A stretch of 64,000 nt of DNA from Castor canadensis (GCF_047511655.1 NC_133390.1:168846083-168910082), one strand, 5' to 3'. Shown: positions 11,470-40,995, numbered from the stretch's first letter. Notes: generated by a model from the letters alone, not told the origin. Numbers and translations: made by a program.

Positions 11470-12270
11470 ACGAGGAGGAGGAACATAACCATAGGTTGTT
11501 TGTGTATTCATAAGCTTTTTAGAGAAGTGAACTATAAATACAGAAAAGCTCACATATAAGCAAGTGTGCATACACTTTGATGGAGTTTTACAAACCAAAT
11601 CCACCTGTGGACCCAGCACTGAAATAAGAACTAGAACTTCCCATCTGCCAGGAGCCTCCTGTCCCTGCCCTCCCCTAGGCACAATAACTCTCCTAGCTCC
11701 TGATTACATTTTCCAAGTAAAGTTGCCAGATTTGCTGCTGTGTTGGCTAGACTGGGGTTGGACATGGAGTCACAGGAGCCCCACTCCCCCCATTCAGGGC
11801 TGAGGGCCGGGTCCGAGCTGTCCTTTCCTAAGGTTGTGGTAGGAGCAGAGACCAAGGATGGAACCAGAAGGCTATTTGGGACTTGTTGGGTTGGAGACAC
11901 CAGGGGAGGTCCCAGACTATCTTCTCTAGGGGTTGCAAGCACAAAACACAAATGCCCAAATGCTCTTAGGGCCAAGTAACATGGGGGTGACGAGGGGAAC
12001 AAGGTCTGAGTGAGAAACATTCTGCTCCCCTCTCAATTCTGTAAGAACTGCAGCACAAACGTGCAGATGGATGGTGACTGGCAGGTGGCCTGAGTGGAGA
12101 CAAGAGGAAGGGGTGGTGATGTCTTAGGAATGGGGAACATGTGGCCGGTTCTCCTGGCAATATTTCCAAAGAAGTCAGATATGTCGATTATTGTATGACA
12201 CCATCCCAAGTGTTTTAACAATGGTGACTAAAAAATAACATTACCTGGGTACAACAAAAAATGTCTTCAT
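11470..12270. other. Gene-free, nothing recognised
   Basis: No exon, RNA gene or clear repeat found. A-rich and mixed sequence with overlapping short frames only. Confidence 0.45.
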
Positions 12271-12274
12271 GGTC

Positions 12275-12400
12275 AGCAATCAGTTTGATTCACATCAAAT
12301 GCTTCACTTTGAAGACAGGGAAACTTAGGCCCAAAGAAATCTGGCACTCTCCCCAAACTCATAGTTTGCTGGAAACAGAGACTGGCCAGACCTAGTAGGG
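12275..12400 (-). repeat. MIR fragment, reverse
   Basis: The run gaagacagggaaacttaggc followed by ccccaaactcatagtttgc resembles the reverse MIR core, weakly. Confidence 0.5.
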
Positions 12401-12744
12401 TAGAGCTCCTGAGGTTATCTTGGACAGGTCTGGAGTCAAGCCTGTCACTCCCGTCTTTGATCTAAACATGCAGTCCAATGATTCTACAGGCCCCAACTTG
12501 ATGAGAAAGGCAGTAGAATGCTGTGAACAGCGTGTCTTGCAAGACTGGGAGCCATATCTGTCTGGGTTGGAATGCTTAGGGCTTCAAGTGACAGAACACC
12601 TGAATGACAGCAGCTTCAGGTTCAAAGATGTCTACATATGTGCATAATATGCAGGGGAAAGAAGATTTGAGGGCTGATGTCAGGAAGGACAGGCTCACTT
12701 CAGTTAAATTGGTTATAGCTAACGTGTTGAGGAGTGAGTAAATG

Positions 12745-12870
12745 AAGATCAAGGGTGAAAGGAGGAAACGAGAGAAAGCAGGAATTGGGAAGAAAAGAGG
12801 GAAGTAGAGGAGAGAGTAGAAGGAGGCAGGAAGGAGAGGGGAGAAGGGGAAGTGGAGAGAAGTTTCTCCT
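12745..12870 (+). repeat. Purine-rich low-complexity tract
   Basis: About 125 bases almost wholly A and G on the plus strand (ggaggaaacgagagaaag and similar). A polypurine/polypyrimidine tract of this sort can adopt triplex structure. Confidence 0.85.
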
Positions 12871-13164
12871 TTACCTCTACCTGTCTGCAGAGAATGACAG
12901 TAACTTGCGACCTCTGGTGGCAAAAGAGGCCCACAGTCCTTTGAGGTTGCAATACTCCTAATTAGACTCAGGAGACACCTCATTCCCAAAAACGTTGTTC
13001 AGGCAGGACTGTGAGGACCTGGGCTTCCCCATCAGGGCCCAGGTAGTGAGTGACAGCTGGCCATATTAGGGAGGCAAGTGAGGCACTTGTCTAGGGCACA
13101 AATTAAAGGGGGATACTAAAAACTCAATAATCAAGAAAAATATTTAATAGTTTTAAAAATCAAA

Positions 13165-13225
13165 TCTGCAAACTATGACTTACAGGCCAGCTGCCTATCT
13201 TTGTAAATAAAGTTTCAAAGAAACC
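13165..13225 (+). repeat. hAT-like DNA transposon end fragment
   Basis: The phrase gcaaactatgacttacaggc followed by ttgtaaataaagtttc matches one end of a known nonautonomous hAT family (recognised, not named with certainty). A reverse relative lies at 19801. Confidence 0.6.
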
Positions 13226-13759
13226 AGAGTCAGGATTAGGTTATACTTTGCTTCATCAGATTATACCCCATATGGTTTCACTAATGTGGGCCTTCCCAAA
13301 TACCTCAGCCAGTGCTGGCATCTGAACTCAGTTTTCCTGCTCCTGAAACCAGACTGTCAAACTTCCTTCCATACTACTTCACCATTATGACTGTCTACTT
13401 CCTGTGATGTAAATCCTCTATCTACATAAACTTAAAGGAGCTTTGTATCAATCACTGCTTACCACTGCATATCTGTGTCTACATATACACTCAAAACAGT
13501 TTCATAAAGAAATACACTTTCTAATCTATGCTTGATTTTTAAAATGTTGGTTATATCACACTAAATTGTTTTAAGTTGAACACATCATGTACACAACAAC
13601 AAAACCACTGGACTAAAGGGCTGATAAAGACAAACTATCCCCAACTGAGACTGAAGAGAATAATGTTCTCATGATATGGTTCAATGCCACCGCTGTGACA
13701 GGAGGAATACAAGTCACAATATGGGAGAAAGCCTGCCCTAGACTGGTTTTATGCTTTTC

Positions 13760-13845
13760 TGGGGGAAGTAGAGGGTGGTACTGGGGCTTGAACTCAGGAC
13801 CTTTCACTTTATCACTTGAGCCACACCCAAGTCCCTAGATTATTT
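13760..13845 (-). repeat. tRNA-like part of composite SINE, reverse
   Basis: Read in reverse it contains the tRNA-like start ctcaagtgataaagtg and the box B-like gagttcaagcccc. The B1-like part is missing. Confidence 0.75.
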
Positions 13846-13968
13846 TAAATACCCAATTCTACCTGAAACATGTCTTATGTACATAATAAACTCCTGAGAA
13901 CAGAGAACTGCAGATGATAATGGCACTTAACAAGATGATCACAGAGCACTTAAAAATATCCCAACACC

Positions 13969-13974
13969 TTTATT
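13969..13974 (-). terminator. TP53RK: TP53RK polyadenylation signal
   Basis: TTTATT on the plus strand is AATAAA on the minus strand, 83 bases past the TP53RK stop codon. A cleavage site would fall about 10-30 bases further left. It implies a short 3' untranslated region; longer forms are possible. Confidence 0.6.
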
Positions 13975-14056
13975 TAGGTCTAATCTCACTCATAGCATTT
14001 CTTCACATTTACTTTGAAAAACAGCTGAACTGTGTGTGGTTATCACACACACTCTT

Positions 14057-16620
<2,564 letters not shown>

Positions 16621-16699
16621 CCTTCAGTAGTCTTCTACATCCTGGAAAGATTTGGCTCCTAGTGGCCTCTTTTTTGGGCTCCTCGCCCCTTGACTCCTG

Positions 16700-17220
16700 A
16701 ACTCCCCCCCCCGCCCCCGCACAGGGGCTTACCTAGCCAAAGCAGACAACAAACCATTTCTCCATCGTCTTAGGTGCTAGGATCATGACTATTTATGGAA
16801 TGCGTTCAGGAGTAATAAGGGTAAATGATAAAACCTTTCTTGCAGAAAATTGAGTCTCAGAGAGGGTTGTGGGGGAGGAGATGAGAAATCAAACTTAAGC
16901 TTTCTGATTCTCTCGGTTTCATTACAAGGCTAACATGGGCCGTCACAGATTCTTACAATACAAAATTGTGTACACACTCACAAATCCAAAACAGCCCATG
17001 CCCTTCACCAATCTACAACACCACTGACCATTATATAAAGTTTCCAGATTTGTGTTATACATCAGGCATATCACACACACATAATTATGGGGTTTTTCCC
17101 AGCATAGATGAGATCATAGATAGATGAGAAAGTCCCATCACTCTCTGGGGCAGAAGTTAAACACTATTAAGTTCTGCTAAATACTATTAAGTACTGTTAA
17201 GTGCTATTAGAATTGTTAGT
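16700..17220. other. Gene-free spacer upstream of TP53RK
   Basis: AT-rich sequence after the CpG island. Near 17160-17215 there are degenerate repeats of a ctattaagt type (tattaagttctgct, tattaagtactgtt). No gene seen. Confidence 0.5.
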
Positions 17221-17224
17221 TGTG

Positions 17225-17765
17225 CTGAGCTTTTGTCTTTATTGGAAACACTTAATGCTTTCTGGGAATGATTAAAATTGTCATGGCTGGTCCTTCAACA
17301 GGCCCTTCCCTTATGCCTGGGCACCTTGAACTTGCCTTGACTGTGAGCCAAGCAGCCCTCTTTGGCAGTTGGCCAAACTATACTCATGCCTCACTGCCAA
17401 AGCACAACTCTGGCTCCAGTAGGCACTGTTCAGCCACAACTGCTTCAAGCAGCTTTCTCTGGTCTTTTTGATATCACGAGCCCCGGTGAACTCTAGAAGC
17501 CATTGTCACCCAGGCCAGAGGGGAAGTACTTCGCCTGGTGGCCCAGCAGAAGGCCTGGGACTAGTGCAAACATAATCCTTCATTTACATGAAGGGCTCTG
17601 CTGTGATTGGTTCAAACACCTGTGCCCTTCCTGGCCATGTAAATAAGCTGTTGGGCTGACTTTTCAAGTCAGCTGGGAGACACAATCCTGTGTTGTCACA
17701 CATTAGGCCCAATAAATGATGTCCCAAATGGTCTTTTCTTTACTGACTTTTGATTTTTATCATAA
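17225..17765 (+). mobile_element. LTR-like element, forward member of an inverted pair
   Basis: Has LTR-style promoter and polyadenylation order: CCAAT-box complement ATTGG at 17606, an AT-rich aaataag at 17641 and AATAAA at 17711. Its 3' half matches, in opposite orientation, the sequence at 20555-20960. Family not named; the left end is uncertain. Confidence 0.5.
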
Positions 17766-17769
17766 GAAG

Positions 17770-18460
17770 AGTGAACTGAGCTGGTAAACATCAAGTGGAG
17801 ACAGCAACAAGAAGGCGACTGAAGAGTTCCAGAGAACAGCCAGGGGCAGAGAGAGCAGGGGGCCAGAGGGGTGAAAACAACACAGGATGGTAGAAATATA
17901 GAAAAGACTGTGAAAAGCCTAAGACAGGGGGCTGGAGGAGTTCCAGTGGGCCACATCTTTTGGTTCCACTTCAGCAAGTGCTTGTCAGAATTAAATATGA
18001 TGCTGATCACATGGAGATAGTGGACAGCAGACTGGTTTCCCATGTTCAGGGTCCTCACCCCTCCCCCTCAGTCCTTGGGGCCCGGTTGGAAATACTGAAG
18101 AAAGGCCTTTTGGTCTGAGGGTTGCTATGACACCAGTGTCATAGCAATGTGGTCCCGGGTTTCATTCACTCACACGGCAGGTCCCTTTTCAAACATTAGG
18201 CCCTTTTGTTGGCAGAATGCAGTTTCCAGTGTCTTTCATGAGCCCAGACCACTCAAAGCTCACCCAGAACAGATTCTATTTATAACATCCAGTTTCTCAA
18301 ATTCGGGGGTTCATTATCATAATTGTTTGTGTCCACATAGCCATCACTATGGTTACCAAATCTGTCTGAACCCCTGCTTTAGAAATCTACTGTGCAAACA
18401 TATTTACTAGAGCCAAGCTTGTTACAGTCAGATGGGTTCTGGCTTCTTTAACTCATTTCA
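17770..18460. other. Spacer, partly similar to the inverted LTR-like unit
   Basis: The first ~100 bases after the LTR-like element (ggagacagcaacaagaagg and on) still weakly match the reverse of 20460-20550, so the related sequence may extend past the LTR. The rest is unrecognised. Confidence 0.4.
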
Positions 18461-18464
18461 GACC

Positions 18465-18945
18465 TCTCAATGGCTCCTCCCTGTGCTTAAGATAAAGACA
18501 CCATCTTTAATTCAGCCTTGTAAGGCCCTGCAAGGAACCTCTGCATCCTCTTCCAGACCCTTCTCCCACCAAACCCTCCCTTGTTCTCTGCTTTTCAGAC
18601 ACCTTTATCTTCTCTGAAGCTCTTGCCATACTCCATCTTGCCACAGGATCTTTGCATCTGCTCTTTCCTCTGTTGGAAATGCTCTTCCTTCCCTTTGTTG
18701 CCTAGACTCATGGAGGAGGCATCTTTCCCTTCTCAGCTCAAGTGGCAGGCACTCAAGGAAGCCCTGCCACCCATCAGAGGAGAGGAAATCCAATAGTTAT
18801 AAGTCCCAGTGCCCCTCAGAGTCTCTCCTCTCTAGCACTGTCACAGAGTCCTTTGTTCCTATGACTATTTAATTAATGCCTACCTCCCCATCTAACTACC
18901 AGCCTGCTGTTTCCTCACCCCCTACAGCTCTGAGAGGAAAGGAAA
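18465..18945 (+). repeat. L2 LINE 3' end
   Basis: Strong L2 3' phrasing: caatggctcctccctgtgc, agataaagacaccatc, cagccttgtaaggccctgc, ttgcatctgctctttcctc, ggaaatgctcttccttcc, tcagctcaagtggcagg. Noncoding remnant. Confidence 0.88.
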
Positions 18946-18959
18946 TCTTACCAAATAGT

Positions 18960-19795
18960 GTGCACAGGATAAAGAAAAAAATTTTTTTTCAAATACTCTT
19001 TTTTTTTTTTGACTGTCAAAGAGTGAAGGAGTGGAGTTGACAGTTGACTACTTATAATCACTCTTCAGCAGCCATGGTTGACGGCTGTTCCCAATGGGTG
19101 TCATTTCCTCAGGGCTCCTGGCCTCTGGGGCAGACCAGTGTGCACTGCAGTGGTTAGGGAAGAGGCCGAGCGCGGTGCTGGCAGTGCCACCCAGCAAGGA
19201 TAACTTTTCATTATTCATGACTATAGTGGCGGGAAGTGACAAGCAGCACAGCAGGGCTCATGGTAGACACAGCTGGACTTTGGGGCTCAGGCAGTGGCAT
19301 CTGAGTTTGTATCTGGCTGCCTCTCAGCAGTCTTTTCTATGGTGGCTTTGTCCTCAGGCAGGCCCCCTTCTCAGGATGAGCAGTCAGTCTACCCTCTGGT
19401 TGTTTATTTGTTGTGCAGCAATTATGTGAGGACAGCAACAGCAAATACACAAGGACACATCAGAGCTGTCTGGCCCATCGTCATCGCTTTCCAATGGCTC
19501 TGTTAGGTTTCCAGGCTCTGTCACTTCTGGGCACTGTGTGGGACCCACGAGAACCTTGCCCGAGGTCACCTGTGTCCCATGCACCCGGTTTTGAGATGGA
19601 CACTGGTATCTTTGGAGTTGCATACAATTCATCACGATTTTTCCAGCACTCTTGATTTTTTTTTAAAGAAAATTTACTTGCCTTCACTAAAAAAGAACCC
19701 AGGAAAGATCATGGTCCCCTTATGGAAGACCTGTTAGCACCATGTCTGTATTTCCACCACAGGCTGAGCACCAGTCCAGCTGCCCCAGCTAGGCC
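18960..19795. other. Gene-free, nothing recognised
   Basis: Starts with A/T homopolymer runs at 18975-19012. Overlapping chance frames on both strands and no clear repeat family. Confidence 0.45.
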
Positions 19796-19800
19796 AGATC

Positions 19801-19975
19801 AGTGGTTGTCAAACTTTTTCTGTAAAGGTCCAGAGACAGTCCGCTGATATGACTGCTCCACGCCACAGCTGAGGAACAAAAGCTACATGGAAAGTATATG
19901 AGTGAACAGGCACGGCTGTATTCCAGTGAAACTTCGTGGACACAACAAGGCAGGTGGTTATCATTTGCGACTCCT
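19801..19975 (-). repeat. hAT-like DNA transposon fossil, reverse
   Basis: Begins gtggttgtcaaactttttc, followed by tgtaaaggtccag and gaacaggcacggctgtattc, the order of a common nonautonomous hAT element. A plus-oriented end of the same family is at 13165. Confidence 0.7.
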
Positions 19976-20154
19976 GCTGTGGACATATGGCCTTCGGTGT
20001 GTCAGTTTTCACCACTCCACATTGCCTTATGGCCAGCTCACTTCTGCCATTCCTAATGCCTATGCAGACCCTGTAGGCTTTGGAACTTGCAGCTGTCTGG
20101 GGTCCTTCTGCTGTGCTCCAATAGGAACTAGGAGTAGCAAGGAGAAGCAGTCCT

Positions 20155-20275
20155 GGACCCTTGAGGACCAAAGGCTTATGGACTGGCTTACTCAGAAGCT
20201 TATGGCTCCAAGGCCTGAGAAGTAGAGGTTTATGGCTCCAGCCCCTGGGGGCCAGAGACTTGCAGCTCTGTGTGC
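20155..20275. repeat. Degenerate tandem repeat built on cttatggctcc
   Basis: The motifs ggcttatggactgg, agcttatggctccaagg and ggtttatggctccagcc recur at roughly 30-40 base spacing with changes. The block sits just beyond the reverse LTR-like element and might be part of its leader. Confidence 0.6.
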
Positions 20276-20554
20276 TCAGGTTGGAGGCTACTAACCTGGG
20301 CTTTAACTGCCAGGGGCCTGGCACTTGGCCGCTATTCAAACTCAGATGTCAGTCTTTACAGTGACTGGCGTTAGTAATTGGACATTGGATGTTGAGATCC
20401 TTGGCCCTCAGGGCTTGACAGCTTCCTAGAACATTTCTAGTGATGGGGACTTATATTCCCTTGTCCTCAGTTCTTCATAGCGTTCTCTGTACTCCTACTG
20501 TCCTCTGTTGTCTTTGCTGCCTCTTCTCCCCACCATCTCTGAGTTCTTCTGTGA

Positions 20555-20960
20555 TAAAAATTACAAGTAGGCAAGAGAAGACCATTCAGGAGAAGCCTTT
20601 CATTGAACCTAATGTTTCAATACTGAGGGGCTACACAGAAGTTGGTCTCTCAGCCAAAGTGAGCTAATAGCCTATTTATATAGCTAGGTGTGTGTGGCGG
20701 GGGAGGGCAATGTCTGTGTTATGCAAATGAGGGATTGTGTTTGCACCAGCCACAGCACAGCTTCCAGTTCCACCAATCACAAACCCCACATAGGGACCAA
20801 TGCAAGTCCCACATTGCACCAATCACTGGCCTCTGAGTTTCTGAGGAGGTGTTCCCCCTCCATCCTGAAGGACAACAGCTTCTATTGCCTGAAATGCTGC
20901 CTTCCAGGGCCTGTCCAGGTTATCTGGAGCCATGGTGACTGTAAGCTGTGGTGATCTCAG
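20555..20960 (-). mobile_element. LTR-like element, reverse member of an inverted pair
   Basis: In reverse it carries two ATTGG boxes (plus-strand CCAAT at 20773 and 20819), a TATA-like tatataaata (20672-20681) and then the same 3' landmarks as the forward copy: aacattaggttcaatg, gaatggtcttctcttgc and gtaatttttatca. A family name is not assigned. Confidence 0.5.
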
Positions 20961-21364
20961 AGTGATCACAGAGTATCACCAGGGCAGCAGTCCAGCCACT
21001 TGCTAGAGAAGGTTGATACATGCCCCCCTCCAGGCTGCTAGGCATAAGGGAAGGGTCTATCCACTGACATTCAAAGGACTGAACAACTGCTCCTGGAAGT
21101 TTTGTTCATTCGCAGAAAAAAAAATTATAGTGCTTACTATAAAGGCTTAAAGAAAGCTCAAATCAAAGCTAACATTCTCAACAGCATTTAACAGTAGTTA
21201 GCAATGCTCAACAGTGCTCAACCCCTGCTCCAGTGTCCTGGGAGGGTTGGGTCCCTCTATCTGTCTCACCTGATCTCTGTTCTTTTAAAGTGTAGACTCT
21301 GGAGAACAAAACCCAGGAAGTTCTGTTAGCTCGGTGAATGAGAGGAAGATAAAAAATCCTTCAG

Positions 21365-21505
21365 CAGTTACTATTGAGCAACTCTTTATCGGCTAGGCAT
21401 GGTTCTAGATATTCTGCAGCACAACACTGGGGATACAGAAGTAAAAGAGGTTTTTGTTTCTAAGTTCACATTCATGGAGATTTGTTTGTGGGGATAATAG
21501 ATGTC
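21365..21505 (+). repeat. Unnamed recurrent repeat, 5' part
   Basis: Contains attgagcaactctttatcgg, ggcatggttctagat and actggggatacagaagtaa, the opening of the unnamed family. Confidence 0.6.
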
Positions 21506-21627
21506 TGCACGCTTGCTGCAACCAACTCTTTGGAAGGCAGATAAACCTTTCCATTGGCCAATCCCTCCTTCTGCCTTCCAGGTGGTCCACCTCCTTTTCT
21601 TGAACAAGGTAATTACCAGTGATGGAA

Positions 21628-22165
21628 TCTGTATTAGCTATTTATCACCATGTAACAAATTACCGCAAAACTTAATGGCTTAAAGCAAAACACATTTATT
21701 ATTTCATGGTGTTTAAGGTACAGGGAACTGAGCAGAGTTGAGCCCTGAGCAAGAGCCCAGAGGCAAGGTGCAATCAAGTTGTCAGTGAGGACACCTAGTC
21801 AGTGAGGCAGTTTGGGAGAGAGCTCCCTCCAAGCATGAGCTTGTGGATAGCGTTCAGTTCCTCAGGACTGTTGATCTGAAGGCCTGAGCTTCCCATTGGC
21901 TATTACCTGGAGGCATTGCCTTTGTGGGGCCCTCCATCAGGTAGCTCACAGCAAGGCAGGTGGCTTGACCAGAGCGAATAGTTGAGCTATCAGGAGACCA
22001 CAAGCAAGCCCCAAACCTCTGTCTTGTATGTCTCAATCATAAAATGGCACCTGCCACTTTGGCTGTTTCCATTTATTAGAAGTAAGTCATTAGGTCCTGC
22101 CCACCCTCCAGGGAAGAGGATGACACTGGGTATGAATACCAGGGACCAACCATTTTTTTTGAAGC
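21628..22165 (-). mobile_element. MLT1-like MaLR LTR, reverse
   Basis: Starts gtattagctatttatcacc and aaattaccgcaaaacttaat, the reverse of the MLT1 3' end, then gcaatcaagttgtcagtg, aggtagctcacagcaagg, attagaagtaagtcattagg and gtatgaataccaggg in the expected order. Long and fairly complete for a solo LTR. Confidence 0.75.
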
Positions 22166-22219
22166 TGCTTCTTATACCATCCAGTTGGAAGTTTCCTTTC
22201 TCCTTTGACAGTGGCAAAT

Positions 22220-22480
22220 GAAGAGGGGTTCTGTATTCTCTGGAGACAGGACATGGCAGCAGACACTCAAGCAGCATGACTCAATTGAGCCACAAGGTCA
22301 TCACTGGCCTTGCCAGTCAACTAGCATGTGCAGATTATCTCCCAGGAGTGGAACAGCCAGTCCTTGCTGCACCCTGAGTCCTGGTGAAAATTCTAGATGT
22401 TCACAGATGAAGGAAGAGCTGCCACGTGATCAGAGCCAAGAAGCCTTCTTGGTCTCTTCTCCATGCAGAATGGTGGTGAT
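22220..22480. other. Gene-free, nothing recognised
   Basis: Short unique-looking sequence between an MLT1-like LTR and a MIR. Confidence 0.4.
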
Positions 22481-22484
22481 ATAG

Positions 22485-22700
22485 GACAGTTAAGAGCACC
22501 ACACCTGGAGCCCCATTTCCCCAGAACTGGGCTCTACTAAGCTCAGCTGTATACAGGGTGTGTCTTTAAGCAAGCTCTACAGTTCCTTCCTTAGCCTCAG
22601 CTTCCTCATCCATAAAGTGGGGATAGATTGTAATAGCTCCTGCCACCTTCTCCTAGCTGGAAGTACTGTGAGAGTTGACAGTGAGCGACTCCACACACAA
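22485..22700 (+). repeat. MIR SINE
   Basis: Reads gttaagagcaccacacctgg, then cctcagcttcctcatccat and aaagtggggatagattg, then gtgagagttgacagtgag. Near full length. Confidence 0.82.
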
Positions 22701-22704
22701 AGTT

Positions 22705-23475
22705 GAGCAACCATCACTCTCTTGTCCCAGCTGTTATTACTGCAGGACAATTTACTTCTTGCAGCTTAGATCACTTAATTACATTCATGGAATTTGTCGG
22801 TCAGGAATCTAGGGAGCAAAGGGTAGGGATGGCATGCCACTGCTCCATAATGTTTAGAGACTCAGCTGGAAAGACTGGGCATCTGGACAGCCAGTGGGTA
22901 ACTCTGGAGCCAGGGCTGGGATGACACTGAGGCTAGGACATCTCTCTGGGGCCATCTGCATGTGGCCTCTGTTAGCATGGTCTTCCTCACAGCATGGCTG
23001 GCGGGCAGCCTTCTTACATGGAGTCTTGGGGTACCAGCGTTCCAGTGACCCAGCCTAAAACTCAACTACACAGTACCACTCTGTGCAGTGCCCTGGTTGA
23101 AGCAATCACAAGCCCACCTGAATTTCAAGGGAGGGAGCAAAGAATTCTGGAGCCATGTTGTCAGACATCCCCCACTATGTTTTCAGGACTGTACAAGGGC
23201 TTCTGGCTCAGAGGTCTTATCCACGCTGTCTCATTCCCGAAATGCCTCTGTATCCATGGCACACAGGCCTGATGGGAGAATGCATGCATCCACCTGTGAG
23301 GCTGAGTTAGCGTGAGTACAGCTCTGGTGCATGTGGGGAAGGCACCTATGTACGAGCACACAGTGAGGTTACAGAAGCCTGTGCCATGTTAGTGCTGACA
23401 ATTGGTGGCATTGTCCCCAGCCTGACTCCTTTCCAGAACTCCAGGCTTATATCTAACTGTCCACCTGTTTCCACA
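22705..23475. other. Gene-free, nothing recognised
   Basis: Chance frames only; no exon-like or repeat-like feature I can support. Confidence 0.4.
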
Positions 23476-23479
23476 TGCA

Positions 23480-23950
23480 TGCCCAGTGTCACCCAGCCTC
23501 AAAGGTGACCAAGCGCCCAACACCACCCAGCCAACACAGAACTGTAGATTGCCTTTCCCAGTGCGAGTTGTCCCCTTCCAGGGTCTAAGTCCTTACAAGT
23601 CTCTCCCCCATCTGCCTGTGTTTCTCCATCTCTACCAACACCTGAGCCAAACCAACCTCATCCCTCACCTCCCAGCAGACTCCAAGGGGGCTCCCTGTCC
23701 CAGCATTGGCTCCTGTGACCTGTTAGAGCTCCCCAGTTATTTCTCCCTTCAGTTGGGATAAAACCCACATTCCTGATTCCTCCTTTAAGTATCAACCTTT
23801 GCCAGTGCCCCTGTCTCCCTCCACTCTGCCTCTCTACTCTTAGGCACCAGTGCCCCCTGGCTTCACATCTGCTGTTCTCGGTCCCCACAGGCTCCTTTGC
23901 TGTTCCCTCTGTCTAGATCATCAGGTGGCAGCTGAAGTGTCCCTTCAACA
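23480..23950 (+). repeat. L2-like 3' end (diverged)
   Basis: Pyrimidine-rich with gggataaaacccacattcc, tgttccctctgtctagatc and ggcagctgaagtgtccc, an order like L2 3' sequence but weaker than the copies at 9805 and 18465. Confidence 0.5.
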
Positions 23951-24093
23951 GACCAAGAGAGCCAAGGTAGCCCCTGGGCCTGCCTAGCACATCTTGCCAG
24001 CCTTTACCAGTAGGTGGGATTTTCCTGGTCCTTTGGGGATTTCCTTTTCTTCTGGGCTAGAATGGTGAATCCGTGGGTGAGTGAGCCGCTCAG

Positions 24094-24095
<2 letters not shown>

Positions 24096-24147
<52 letters not shown>
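24096..24147 (+). repeat. (GT)26 microsatellite upstream of SLC2A10
   Basis: Fifty-two bases of uninterrupted GT, about 330 bases before the SLC2A10 start codon. Alternating purine-pyrimidine DNA of this length can form Z-DNA and is likely length-variable. Confidence 0.98.
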
Positions 24148-24148
<1 letters not shown>

Positions 24149-24478
24149 CACTGGGAGGCCACTCAAGGGAGGGTCACAGTGATTGGGGCATCTCCCACTT
24201 GAGGAAAAAGTTGGGGAGAGACAGGCGTGGGGGGCTCCCCCAGGGAGAACTTCAGATGGCAGTGGGGAGGGCGGGGTCCCTGCCTGGCCTGGCGGGACAG
24301 CCGGGGGCGGTCCCGGGCTCCCCTCCGTCCCGCCTCCAGGCTGGGGGCCTGGCTGGCCGACGTGGCGCCGCGGGCGGGACACAGGCCCGAGGCGGGCAAC
24401 GAAGTTTGACTCGGGCGCTACGCGCGCGGATCCCCAGCGTCCCCGGCGCCCCCAGCGCGCCCGCGGGTCCGGCTCGCC

Positions 24479-39820
<15,342 letters not shown>

Positions 39821-40378
39821 GGAGTCTGTCTGCCTGGAAGGTTCTGGAACATTAGTCTCAGCAGACCACCTCCAGCTTCCTGCCTGCTGCACCTGGAGCA
39901 TAAGTTCAGGTGATCACTGGGAGTCACCTTGGCCCCAAAGAAGGTGTCTTTTGCTGGGGTGAAAGAGATGAAAATCTGAGAACCCCAAACTCGTCGTGTT
40001 GAGAGTAAGGTTCTGTGGAGGATCTATCTTCATACCTTTCCCCCACTGACTTCAGTCATGTCTGCAGTGCTTGTAATGAAAGCACCTTACAGAGTCTCCA
40101 TTGCACCATGGCTGTCTCAAATGATATCTAGGTACCAATCCTGGAGGAAAGTGGCTCCTGGAATCACCCTTAAATATGTAACTGGGAGTTCTAGTCCCAC
40201 AGGCCCAACTCCAGGGGTTCCATGTCATGCCTGGCCACTGGTCCCAACGCGCCAAATTAAGAGATGAATAGTGGTGAAGGGCAGAGAGCCAAGATTTGTT
40301 ATGTGGCTCGGATGGCCGTAGGGAGAGGGAGTGAGCACTTCAGCCCATCTCAGGCTACTGATTCGAGCTTTGGGTTTA

Positions 40379-40384
40379 AATAAA
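40379..40384 (+). terminator. SLC2A10: Candidate polyadenylation signal, SLC2A10
   Basis: AATAAA in tttaaataaaagaag, 559 bases after the stop codon. Confidence 0.4.
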
Positions 40385-40989
40385 AGAAGAATTGGGGAGG
40401 GGAAGAGGGGTTTGCAGGATTGAGTAGTGCAAGGGAAAGTGTGACCTGGTTGATCATTGACTCAGCTGTGGTTCTGCAAGGGGTTCTGGAGAAGTTGCTA
40501 TTGCTGTCATCACCTGAGGGGAGCAATCTGGTCCACGAGGGACAGCCTCATCATTATAGGCAATTGTCCTCATTTGGGGGTGGTCTGTCCTGAGAGGCTC
40601 TGCTGACCCTTTCCTCAGGGGTAGTTTCTGTCCCCTGTCATGAGGATGTTGTGGATCATTCCTGTCCTTCCTGGAACCCATGGTGACTGCAAGGGAGGGA
40701 GACTCAGAACCAATTCTGCAGGTGCGTTGCTCGTGCTATTGAGGAAGAAGTCTGGGGTATACTTTTGTCTGGATCACTAATGTAAACAAAAATTCCTCAT
40801 TCATGCCAGACCTACACTCCTTCTTCAGTTATGTGAACGACTTGTCAGGAATTTTTATTCCTAGTCTAGTTTTGTCAAGTTATGACCCATTACAGTCATA
40901 GGTGGCTTTGGACACAAGAATTTGTCCAAAACATTCAACAAAAGAGTCTGTAAAAATTAAAGCCTATTGAACTTGCACAGACTAATTAC

Positions 40990-40995
40990 AATAAA
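40990..40995 (+). terminator. SLC2A10: Candidate polyadenylation signal, SLC2A10
   Basis: AATAAA in attacaataaagagttt, about 1.2 kb after the stop codon, followed by T-rich sequence. Confidence 0.45.

Noticed and set aside
1-13900. SLC13A3 exons expected from human synteny
   Set aside because: No splice-bounded coding segment resembling the dicarboxylate transporter was found; the gene probably lies further left.
24014-24202. Open frame rich in VCVCVC
   Set aside because: Translation of the (GT)26 repeat. The same applies to frames over the AC repeats at 49347 and 63056.
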